From positions 186,001 to 250,000 of the forward strand of contig NZ_JAJIWP010000005.1 in assembly GCF_020880975.1 (NCBI RefSeq): a stretch of 64,000 nucleotides of DNA, read 5' to 3'. Origin of the DNA: Mucilaginibacter sp. UR6-1. Its GTDB lineage: Bacteria > Bacteroidota > Bacteroidia > Sphingobacteriales > Sphingobacteriaceae. The notes below the pieces were generated by a model. The model was not told the DNA's origin. It did not search any database and was given only the letters and a program-made list of their open reading frames with translations. The position numbers were made by a program, and so were the translations under genes. Positions 57,396 to 64,000 of this stretch are shown here, in pieces; position 1 is the first letter of the stretch; the number at the start of each line of letters is the position of its first letter.

Positions 57396-58916
57396 TTAAT
57401 TGTTATACCTATCGTCGTCAAGGTCTAAATCATCGTCCTCGTCGTCGGGCTGCAAATTAAACAAACTGTTGAACATGTCCGAAAAGGCGAAGCCATTATC
57501 CAGAAAACCTTTGTTCAATTGCGAAAACTCGGCCAAACCATGCAGCACAAACTCCATCAGCAGCAACTGCTGGTTTTCGCTCAGCCTTGGGTGGAATTGT
57601 TTTACAAAGGCCTTTAAGCCCGGCACATCGTTCAATAATTTTTTGTACTCGGCAGCGGCCAGGTTATCAAGGAGCGCTATGGTATTGCCATTGCCAAACC
57701 AGTTCACAATCTCGGCATATGGGTTAGGCGACTTTGATTTTTTGGCTTTCTCCGGGTCAGGGAAAAACTGTACCAGCAGGGTTTTGATAGCTTTGCCGAT
57801 CAACAGGTTAGCCACCTTAGCGGGGCCTTCCAACTCACCCTCGTAAACCAGCTCTATTTTACCCGTAATGGCCGGAATAACGCCCAAAAAGTCGGTGATG
57901 CGCACAAACGTGCTGGCTTCGCGGTTGATAATCATGCGGCGCTCGGCATTGCTGATCAGGTTTTCATACGCCGATATGGTTAAACGTGCAGACACGCCTG
58001 ATTTTTTATCGATATACTCGGAGTTACGTGCCTCAAAAGCGATCTGTTCTACCAAATCCTTCACCAGTCCGTCGGCCTCAATAGCTGTTTTTTGCTCTGA
58101 GGTAAGCAGCGCTTCCTGCTGGGTGATCTTTCGTGATATCTCGACAGAACGCGGATAGTGCGTCAGTATCTGGCTTTCTATACGGTCTTTAAGTGGCGTT
58201 ACTATCGAACCACGGTTGGTGTAATCCTCCGGGTTAGCGGTGAACACAAACTGCAGATCAAGCGGCAGGCGCAGCTTAAAACCGCGTATCTGTATATCTT
58301 TCTCCTGCAGGATGTTGAACAGCGATACCTGGATGCGTGCCTGTAAATCGGGCAGCTCGTTAATTACGAATATGCCACGGTGCGCACGAGGGATCAAACC
58401 GAAGTGAATTACACGCTCATCCGAATAGGTAAGCTTCATGGTTGCGGCCTTGATGGGGTCAACATCGCCGATCAGGTCAGCCACGGTAACATCAGGCGTA
58501 GCCAGTTTTTCGGTATAACGTTCTGAGCGGTGCAGCCAGGCAATCGGCGTATCGTCGCCCTTTTCGGTAACGATGCTATGCCCAAACCAAGATATCGGGT
58601 TCAGCGGATCATCAAATAATTCCGATCCTTCAATATATGGGGTATACTCATCAAGTAAATTAACCAGCAAACGCGCAATACGGGTTTTGGCCTGCCCGCG
58701 TAAGCCCAGCAACAATATGTTATGGCGTGACAAAATAGCTGTTTGCAGGTCAGGTATCACCGTATCCTCAAAACCTATAATACCCTGAAAGCCGTCCTCA
58801 CTTTTTTGTAGCTGCGTTATTAAATTGGTTCTCAACTCATCCTTAACCGAGCGGCTGCGGTAATCCGTTTGCTTTAGCTGGCCAAGTGTTTTTATTTCAA
58901 GTAGTTTGTTACTCAT
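57396..58916 (-). CDS. MoxR/ChlI-like AAA+ ATPase
   Basis: A 506-residue ATPase of the magnesium-chelatase subunit I/MoxR group. Walker A is ILLLGLRGQAKTRIARLLVN, Walker B is GIFVINELPDL (NE in place of the usual DE), sensor 1 is in FVFTANPEDYTNRG and KDRIESQI contains the arginine finger region. The C-terminal 150 residues are helical, ending in an acidic tail rich in aspartate. It is encoded after the VWA gene; MoxR ATPases and VWA proteins act together as chaperones for assembly or metal insertion. Confidence 0.93.
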   Translation of the reverse strand: MSNKLLEIKTLGQLKQTDYRSRSVKDELRTNLITQLQKSEDGFQGIIGFEDTVIPDLQTAILSRHNILLLGLRGQAKTRIARLLVNLLDEYTPYIEGSELFDDPLNPISWFGHSIVTEKGDDTPIAWLHRSERYTEKLATPDVTVADLIGDVDPIKAATMKLTYSDERVIHFGLIPRAHRGIFVINELPDLQARIQVSLFNILQEKDIQIRGFKLRLPLDLQFVFTANPEDYTNRGSIVTPLKDRIESQILTHYPRSVEISRKITQQEALLTSEQKTAIEADGLVKDLVEQIAFEARNSEYIDKKSGVSARLTISAYENLISNAERRMIINREASTFVRITDFLGVIPAITGKIELVYEGELEGPAKVANLLIGKAIKTLLVQFFPDPEKAKKSKSPNPYAEIVNWFGNGNTIALLDNLAAAEYKKLLNDVPGLKAFVKQFHPRLSENQQLLLMEFVLHGLAEFSQLNKGFLDNGFAFSDMFNSLFNLQPDDEDDDLDLDDDRYNN

Positions 58917-59022
58917 GGTGTTTGTTAGTCCGGAAGTCGGTAAAGACCGAAAGTCCGGATGTTTTTGTTTAATAATTTTATTCTTTCGGACTTCCGGACT
59001 TCTCCATCTTTCCGACTAAATG
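58917..59022. repeat. AGTCCGGAAGTC-word inverted repeat spacer
   Basis: This spacer between the VWA and AAA+ genes has AGTCCGGAAGTC (58927-58938) and its exact inverse GACTTCCGGACT (58989-59000), with further degenerate copies of the word (GACCGAAAGTCCGGA, TTTCCGACT). It may form a hairpin in the shared mRNA. Confidence 0.7.
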
Positions 59023-60120
59023 TTATCGCACCGTTCTTCTTCTGTTCCTGATGTAATCTTCAAATATGTATTCACCCAAACCATTTAACGAGCTGTAAAA
59101 TGCCTTACCGCCGTTAGTTTCAGTAAACTGGCGAACGAACTGTTGCAGATACGGGTCCTTAGCGATCATGAACGTGGTGATCGGTATTTTTAAGCGCTTG
59201 CATTGCGCGGCCATGTTCAGCGTTTTGTTCACCACCTTACGGTCGAGGCCGATGCTGTTTTTATAATAACGGGTGCCTTCTTTTAAACAAGTGGGCTTAC
59301 CGTCGGTTATCATAAATATTTGTTTATTATGTGTTTTGCGGCGGCGAAGAATATCGGTAGCTAACTGCAAACCCGCATAGGTATTTGTGTGGTACGGGCC
59401 AACCTGCAAATACGGCAAATCCTGCAAATTAATCGGCCAGGCATCGTTGCCAAACACTACAATATCCAATGTATCCTTAGGGTATTTGGTACGGATGAGC
59501 TCGGCCAGTGCCATAGCCACTTTTTTTGCCGGGGTTATCCTGTCCTCTCCATAAAGTATCATGGAGTGTGATATATCGATCATCAGCACGGTAGAGGTTA
59601 GGGTTTTGTAATCCATCTCCTCTACTTCCAGGTCGCGCTCGGTCATCATAAAATCGCCAATGCCGTGGTTAACCTGGGCATTGTGGATGCTCTGCGTTAT
59701 GTCGATCTGGTCCAGGCTGTCGCCAAACTCAAACTCCCGGCGTTCGGCATTCTTCTCATCGCCCTGGCCCGACTGGGGTGAGCGGTGATTACCCTTGCCT
59801 GATTTTTTTAGCTTGCCGAATATTTCCTCTAATGCCGACTGGCGTATGCTCTGTTCTGTTTTTGCGGTGATGCTGAATTGGCCGCTTTTGCCGTCCTCGT
59901 TTAAATAACCGCGATCCTTCAATTCGTCAATAAAATCACCCATGCCATATTCGTCATTGGTGATGTTGTATTGCTTATCGAGCTCGTTAAGCCAGGCTAA
60001 TGCTTCTTCGGCATCGCCTGATGTATAATTGAGCAGTTCAAGGAATAATTTTAGCAGTTCGTCAAAACCGCCCTTGGGTACCTGCCGGGGTATAAACTGT
60101 GAAAAACCATAACCACGCAT
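59023..60120 (-). CDS. VWA domain protein, partner of the AAA+ ATPase
   Basis: A 365-residue protein with an N-terminal helical part (about 1-160, rich in charged residues) and a C-terminal von Willebrand A domain (about 175-360). The metal-ion site is visible as TVLMIDISHSMILYGEDRIT with the DxSxS motif, and FMITDGKPTCLKEGT carries the last acidic loop. It resembles ChlD/YehP-type partners of MoxR ATPases. It lies 106 bp upstream of the AAA+ gene on the same strand. Confidence 0.93.
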   Translation of the reverse strand: MRGYGFSQFIPRQVPKGGFDELLKLFLELLNYTSGDAEEALAWLNELDKQYNITNDEYGMGDFIDELKDRGYLNEDGKSGQFSITAKTEQSIRQSALEEIFGKLKKSGKGNHRSPQSGQGDEKNAERREFEFGDSLDQIDITQSIHNAQVNHGIGDFMMTERDLEVEEMDYKTLTSTVLMIDISHSMILYGEDRITPAKKVAMALAELIRTKYPKDTLDIVVFGNDAWPINLQDLPYLQVGPYHTNTYAGLQLATDILRRRKTHNKQIFMITDGKPTCLKEGTRYYKNSIGLDRKVVNKTLNMAAQCKRLKIPITTFMIAKDPYLQQFVRQFTETNGGKAFYSSLNGLGEYIFEDYIRNRRRTVR

Positions 60121-60210
60121 ATTTGTCCTTTCCTTGAACTTAAATTAACGGATAATTTTCCTGAAAAGTTTAAGTACCCCGGTTTTGTGGAACAGGAATG
60201 ACAATGGCGG

Positions 60211-61107
60211 CTATTTTACTTCTGACAGTGCCGCGCGTATCGCCCTTATCTGATCCTTGGTATACTCGGGGTTTGCACCTCGCCTGGTGGTTACATACGC
60301 ACCTACCGCGCAGGCTTTTTCCAATACCTGTGCCATTGGCTTTTCCTTTAACAAACCTTTAATAAAGGTGGCTAAAAAGGCATCGCCGGCACCTACGGTA
60401 TCTTCAACCTCTACCTTAAAACCGGGATGTTCGTAAAACTTTTCATCGTGCAGTACCATAGCGCCCTTACCGCCACGGGTTACACATATTGTTTTAACAT
60501 GATATTTCTTTTGAAACTCGATCACGCTCTCCTTCAGGTTCTCATGATCCTTGGCACCAACCAGCAAAATGGCTTCTTCCTCGTTCATCTTCACCACATC
60601 AGCCTTGGCGGCCAGTGTTTCGATGGTTGAAAGTTCAAAGTGCGGGGCGCGGAGGTTAACATCAAATATTTTTAACGCCGGCGATTCATCAAGCAAGGTA
60701 CGCAATGTATCGCGGGTTGTTTTACCTCGCGATGCCAGGCTGCCAAATACAATGGCCGATACTTTTTTAGCATGTTTGCGCAAGCCTTTATCGGCTTTAA
60801 TATTATCCCACGATACAGGCTCGGGTATAATATATGTTGCCTGGTTATCGGCATCAAGCTCAACGGTAACCTCGCAGGTAGGTAACTCATTATCGTATTG
60901 TATGCAGGTACCGTAAAGTTCGTTGTCTTTTAAAAACTTGGTTAATTCCTTTCCTGACTGATCATTGCCGATACGGCTGGCAAAGGAAACCTCAACTTTT
61001 TGCTGAGCCAAATGGCGGGCTACATTCATGGGTGCGCCGCCGGCTTTCTTACCATCGGCAAATGTATCCCACAAAACCTCACCAAAACAAAGTACATGTT
61101 TTTTCAT
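60211..61107 (-). CDS. PfkB family carbohydrate kinase, fructokinase-like
   Basis: A 298-residue sugar kinase. The N-terminal signature is CFGEVLWDTFADGKKAGGAP, and the C-terminal ATP site is DTVGAGDAFLATFIKGLL, with the catalytic aspartate in GAGD. FGEVLWDxF is typical of fructokinases. The ATG at 61107 was preferred to one four codons earlier because it gives the normal start MKKHVLCFGEVLWD. It is 91 bp upstream of the VWA gene and divergent from the DUF4440 gene. Confidence 0.93.
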   Translation of the reverse strand: MKKHVLCFGEVLWDTFADGKKAGGAPMNVARHLAQQKVEVSFASRIGNDQSGKELTKFLKDNELYGTCIQYDNELPTCEVTVELDADNQATYIIPEPVSWDNIKADKGLRKHAKKVSAIVFGSLASRGKTTRDTLRTLLDESPALKIFDVNLRAPHFELSTIETLAAKADVVKMNEEEAILLVGAKDHENLKESVIEFQKKYHVKTICVTRGGKGAMVLHDEKFYEHPGFKVEVEDTVGAGDAFLATFIKGLLKEKPMAQVLEKACAVGAYVTTRRGANPEYTKDQIRAIRAALSEVK

Positions 61108-61126
61108 ACCGTAAACCAATTTGGTA

Positions 61127-61134
61127 CAAAGCTA
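61127..61134 (-). promoter_or_regulatory. -7 element of the carbohydrate kinase gene
   Basis: On the minus strand it reads TAGCTTTG, a perfect TAnnTTTG, 19 bp before the ATG at 61107. No TTG was found at -33. Confidence 0.45.
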
Positions 61135-61170
61135 CAAGGTTAATGTGAATTAATTGTTTTATTTTAGGGT

Positions 61171-61590
61171 ATGAAACATTTTTTGACCCTATTTATACTC
61201 CTTATAAGTGTAATTGTTACACAGGCACAGCCAAAACAAGCCATATTAAAGGTGCTTGACAAGCAGCGCGAGGCCTGGAACAATGGCGATATTGACACCT
61301 TTATGCAAACTTACTGGAAATCAGACTCATTAACCTTTGTAGGCAAAAGCGGCCCCACATACGGCTGGCAAAATACGCTGGATAATTACAAACGCGGCTA
61401 TCCTGACAAGGCAGCCATGGGCTTCCTGACCTTTAAAATACTAAAAGTTAACCTGATAGACAAAACCAATGCCTTTGTTTTAGGCGGCTGGAACCTGAAA
61501 CGCGAGAAGGACGCGCCCGGCGGATATTTTACATTATGGTTCCGGAAAATAAAGGGTGAGTGGCTGATCGTATGCGATCATTCATCATAA
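61171..61590 (+). CDS. Exported DUF4440 / SnoaL-like protein
   Basis: A 139-residue protein. A cleavable signal peptide (LTLFILLISVIVTQAQPKQA, cleavage after AQA or nearby) precedes an NTF2-like cone domain: VLDKQREAWNNGDIDTFMQT, YWKSDSLTFVGKSGPTYGWQ and WFRKIKGEWLIVCDHSS. Such domains bind small ligands or act as hydrolases; the activity is unknown. It is followed 4 bp later by a small membrane protein gene. Confidence 0.93.
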   Translation: MKHFLTLFILLISVIVTQAQPKQAILKVLDKQREAWNNGDIDTFMQTYWKSDSLTFVGKSGPTYGWQNTLDNYKRGYPDKAAMGFLTFKILKVNLIDKTNAFVLGGWNLKREKDAPGGYFTLWFRKIKGEWLIVCDHSS

Positions 61591-61594
61591 CATC

Positions 61595-61864
61595 ATGGGG
61601 CAGTTTTTATTCGAATTCATTTTCTATTTTCTACTTCGTGATGTGTTAATTGGCAGCGTGCGCTTTACCGGGGTATGTGTGCTTTATTTTTGGGGTGCAT
61701 TAAGGCAACTATTTAAGCCCGGTAAAAAATTATACTCCATAAAAGAATTATGGAGTGCCGACTTCAATAAAAAAGACCCGGTTATGATGAGCGCTGAAAA
61801 ATCAGGACAGATCATAACCGGGCTATGTTTTATAGGCGTTTGCCTTTCAATTATCCTATATTGA
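61595..61864 (+). CDS. Small membrane protein
   Basis: An 89-residue protein beginning MGQFLFEFIFYFLLRDVLIG. Helices are predicted at about 3-30 and 70-88 (IITGLCFIGVCLSIILY). The 4-bp gap after the DUF4440 gene indicates co-translation. I recognise no family, though short proteins of this layout are common in Bacteroidota. Confidence 0.75.
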   Translation: MGQFLFEFIFYFLLRDVLIGSVRFTGVCVLYFWGALRQLFKPGKKLYSIKELWSADFNKKDPVMMSAEKSGQIITGLCFIGVCLSIILY

Positions 61865-61870
61865 GCCTTA

Positions 61871-62752
61871 TTAAAGCGGCAAGCCATCAGCAAGTGCACG
61901 CTCGGCACGTTTAATGGCTACACCTTCGCGGTATTTGGCATATTTTTCTTTAAAGGCCATTTTTAAAACACTGTCCAGTCCGCCCTTTACAGCAAGGTTG
62001 TACACACTGGCAGCCTTCCGGCTTATTGAGGCATCCCAGGCGCGCAGGCTTAGTGAGAATGATCCGTCCAGGTACTTCATCCAATGCCAGTAACCGGTTG
62101 GCATAAACAGCGTATCGCCATGCTCCAGGAAAACCTCCTGCCCTTCAACGCCATCCAAAGCCGGGAATTTTGCAATATCCGGGTTAGCTACATCATAATC
62201 CTCTAAGGCATAGGTAGCATTGGGTAAACAATACAAACGCTCTTTCCACTTATTCTCAAACAGTATTACATGTTTGCGGCCGCCAAAATGGGTATGGAAA
62301 ATGTGCGGCAAGTCAATATCATAATGCAAAAAGGTAACCGAATTAGAGCCACCGAAGAACATGGCCGGCATGCTTTCAATAAAACCACCCATAAGGTCCT
62401 TTGGTAATACAATATCATCCAGCAGTTGCGGGGCGTGCTTAAAAATGTTAAAAAAGAAGATACGCAGTTCGGTTGGCTGCGATTTGATCAGATCGATATA
62501 CTCGTTAAAGGGCATTACTGCTGCCGAAGTATTGATCGGTTTGGCCGGATCGGCCTTGGAGTTATCGTAAAGCGGCACCGTTTTGCTGCCTACAATCTCC
62601 TTCATGTATTCGGCTGTCCATTTTTCGCGGGCGGGCCAGCTTTTTGTTAAGCCTTTTATTACCAGCGGACGGCGGGCATCAAGATAATTCTTTTTAAAAT
62701 CGGCGGCAGAAATATGCTCCACCGTATCTACACCTGAAAGTTTGAATCCCAT
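61871..62752 (-). CDS. Cupin-like JmjC-type protein, paralogue 1
   Basis: A 293-residue protein of the cupin_8/JmjC group, Fe(II)/2-oxoglutarate oxygenases related to FIH and JMJD. The core has SVTFLHYDIDLPHIFHTHFG, with the HxD-type metal ligands, and GDTLFMPTGYWHWMKYLDGS with the distal histidine. It shares long identical stretches (TVPLYD, LEDYD, MKYLDGSFS) with the next gene. It is probably a hydroxylase of protein or small-molecule substrates, unconfirmed. Confidence 0.92.
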   Translation of the reverse strand: MGFKLSGVDTVEHISAADFKKNYLDARRPLVIKGLTKSWPAREKWTAEYMKEIVGSKTVPLYDNSKADPAKPINTSAAVMPFNEYIDLIKSQPTELRIFFFNIFKHAPQLLDDIVLPKDLMGGFIESMPAMFFGGSNSVTFLHYDIDLPHIFHTHFGGRKHVILFENKWKERLYCLPNATYALEDYDVANPDIAKFPALDGVEGQEVFLEHGDTLFMPTGYWHWMKYLDGSFSLSLRAWDASISRKAASVYNLAVKGGLDSVLKMAFKEKYAKYREGVAIKRAERALADGLPL

Positions 62753-62827
62753 ACAAAAAACCGGATAAAATGTTTTGCCCGGATCGTATAAAATTAGTCT
62801 ATTTATATTATCAAATGGTTAATTCCG

Positions 62828-62852
62828 AAAAAATAAAGGGGATATCACCTTT
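62828..62852 (-). terminator. Weak terminator after cupin-like paralogue 2
   Basis: On the minus strand AAAGG and CCTTT pair around 8 bases, followed by ATTTTTT. It lies 38 bp after the stop at 62890, so the two cupin genes may have separate transcripts. Confidence 0.5.
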
Positions 62853-62889
62853 AAATGACACCCCCATTACAACAATTTTGTTTAAAAAA

Positions 62890-63777
62890 TTAAACAGGCT
62901 TACCATTAGCTAACGCTTTATTAGCCCGTTTTACAGCCATATCTTCCTTCCAGTCCATATAGCGTTTTTTAAAGCGGCCTTTCATAAAATCATCAAACTT
63001 GCGCTGTATGGTTAAATTGTATAAGCTATGCGCCTTAATAGCCCATGATTTATCCCAGGCACGCAGCGATATGGAGAACGAACCATCAAGGTACTTCATC
63101 CAATGCCAGAAACCGGTAGGCATAAACAGGGTTTCGCCGTGTTCCAGTATGGTTTCCTGCCCCTCAATACCATCCAGCGCCGGGAATTTCTTAAAGTCGG
63201 GATTTGAAATATCGTAATCTTCAAGCGCGTAGGTAGCAAATGGCATACAGTATAAACGCTCGCTCCACTTTTGCTCAAACAGCATTATATGCTTGCGCCC
63301 ATGAAAATGGGTATGAAAAATATGCGCCAGGTCAATATCGTAATGCAAAAAGGTGATTGAGCCCGCGCCGCCAAAAAACATATTAGGGTATTTATCCAGA
63401 AAGCCACCCATCAGGTCAGACGGTGAACGGTAATCATCCAGCAGTTTCGGCGCGTATTTTATCGGGTCGAACAAAAAGATACGCAGGTCAGTAGGTTGTT
63501 TTTGTATCAGGTCAATATAATCGGCAAATTTCATTTCAGCCGCCGAAGCATTGATGGGTGCCGACGGATCAGCCTTCGAGCTATCATAAAGCGGCACCGT
63601 TTTGTCGCCTACAACTTCTTTTAAATAATCAAACGTCCACTTTTGCAAGGCAGGCCATGTTTGGGTTGCGTTACGAATAACTAATGGTTTACGAGGTATT
63701 AAATAGTTGTTAATAAAATCCTGTTTAGTAATACTATCAACCTTATCAATTTGGGTTAGTATAATGCCCATGTTCAC
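62890..63777 (-). CDS. Cupin-like JmjC-type protein, paralogue 2
   Basis: A 295-residue paralogue of the neighbouring gene with the same oxygenase core: SITFLHYDIDLAHIFHTHFH and GETLFMPTGFWHWMKYLDGS. The N-terminal 40 residues differ most (MNMGIILTQIDKVDSITKQD). The metal-binding residues are conserved, so it should be active. It lies 137 bp upstream of paralogue 1 on the same strand. A tandem duplication is the simplest origin. Confidence 0.92.
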   Translation of the reverse strand: MNMGIILTQIDKVDSITKQDFINNYLIPRKPLVIRNATQTWPALQKWTFDYLKEVVGDKTVPLYDSSKADPSAPINASAAEMKFADYIDLIQKQPTDLRIFLFDPIKYAPKLLDDYRSPSDLMGGFLDKYPNMFFGGAGSITFLHYDIDLAHIFHTHFHGRKHIMLFEQKWSERLYCMPFATYALEDYDISNPDFKKFPALDGIEGQETILEHGETLFMPTGFWHWMKYLDGSFSISLRAWDKSWAIKAHSLYNLTIQRKFDDFMKGRFKKRYMDWKEDMAVKRANKALANGKPV

Positions 63778-63791
63778 AAATAATTAACAAA

Positions 63792-63799
63792 CAAATTTA
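63792..63799 (-). promoter_or_regulatory. -7 element candidate of cupin-like paralogue 2
   Basis: On the minus strand it reads TAAATTTG, a perfect -7 match, 14 bp before the ATG at 63777. A TTG lies 13 bp upstream of it, too close for the usual spacing. Confidence 0.35.
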
Positions 63800-63853
63800 A
63801 TTAATTTACATACAACACATATTTATGAAGGTAGTTTTTGACGTATGCACAAC

Positions 63854-63882
63854 AAAAAGGGCCGGCAAAAATGCCGACCCTT
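63854..63882 (-). terminator. Terminator of the fasciclin gene
   Basis: On the minus strand AAGGGTCGGCA and TGCCGGCCCTT pair, with one G-T pair, around TTT, and are followed by more T. It lies 23 bp after the fasciclin stop. Confidence 0.85.
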
Positions 63883-63904
63883 AACAACGTTTATATTTGG
63901 TTAG

Positions 63905-64000
63905 TTAAGGCATTAAAACAGTGTTCACTACGTGGATAACGCCATTGCTTTGGTTAACATCAGCAATAGTTACCCATGATTTTCCTCCTTTTGCGTCAAC
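63905..64000 (-). CDS. Fasciclin domain protein (C-terminal end, cut by window edge)
   Basis: The last 31 codons of a fasciclin (FAS1) protein, ending in KSWVTIADVNQSNGVIHVVN with TVLMP after it. The VNQSNGVIHVVNTVLMP end is diagnostic for the FAS1 H2 motif. Such proteins are usually secreted or lipid-anchored adhesion proteins in Bacteroidota. The rest lies beyond position 64,000. Confidence 0.92.
   Translation of the reverse strand, partial: VDAKGGKSWVTIADVNQSNGVIHVVNTVLMP

Noticed and set aside
1..64000. tRNA or rRNA genes
   Set aside because: No cloverleaf-like segment with a terminal CCA or conserved rRNA stretch was recognised in the gaps between genes.

Overview
The window looks like chromosome of a Bacteroidota bacterium of the family Sphingobacteriaceae, closest in style to Mucilaginibacter or Pedobacter. 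The evidence is the split F-type ATP synthase operon (no beta or epsilon genes with it), a PorW/SprE-type gliding and type IX secretion lipoprotein, a DksA-like protein with a degenerate zinc finger, promoters of the TTG-N20-TAnnTTTG type, and few Shine-Dalgarno sites. No rRNA, tRNA, intact insertion sequence or CRISPR array was seen. Family assignments come from recognised motifs and gene context; no database search was possible.

Positions 1 to about 27,450 form an accessory, stress-oriented block. It holds an old yellow enzyme with an AraC regulator, a small heat-shock protein behind a large inverted repeat and a sigma-54-like promoter, a DUF892/KatE/ankyrin operon, a Crp-NmrA-hydrolase cluster, and an eight-gene minus-strand operon (16,593 to 10,249: lipoprotein, glycine-zipper stress protein, anchored protein, ribosome hibernation factor, HtrA/Deg protease, anchored protein, DUF2254, AI-2E family). 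DUF2147 and DUF421 proteins follow, then two stress-type SDR enzymes around a tiny basic protein, a PaoABC-like molybdenum aldehyde oxidoreductase, a DksA-like protein with a previously uncalled 42-residue membrane ORF, a flavodoxin-like reductase and a DUF2383 protein. The block ends at a sharp breakpoint near 27,453, where an NhaA antiporter and a divergent Crp-type regulator have both lost their 5' halves.

Positions 27,800 to 40,800 are mixed: two lipoproteins, a TPR protein, an HxlR/azoreductase pair sharing a perfect 38-bp palindrome, an orphan ECF sigma factor, murB, a PIN toxin-antitoxin pair with an apparently leaderless promoter, a photolyase operon with two SDR-type proteins, a family 39 glycosyltransferase and a DUF4349 lipoprotein.

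Positions 40,876 to 46,768 are the ATP synthase operon atpZ-(AtpI-like)-B-E-F-H-A-G, with repeat-word spacers and a hairpin between atpE and atpF. Divergent from it run porW/sprE, a class A penicillin-binding protein and uvrC. A 725-bp non-coding stretch (53,842 to 54,566) is packed with duplicated hairpin units.

The last 9.5 kb carry a minus-strand cluster (PfkB kinase, VWA protein, MoxR/ChlI-like AAA+ ATPase, metallophosphoesterase, UbiA-like protein, methyltransferase), a DUF4440 protein with a small membrane protein, two paralogous JmjC-type cupin proteins and the end of a fasciclin-domain gene.
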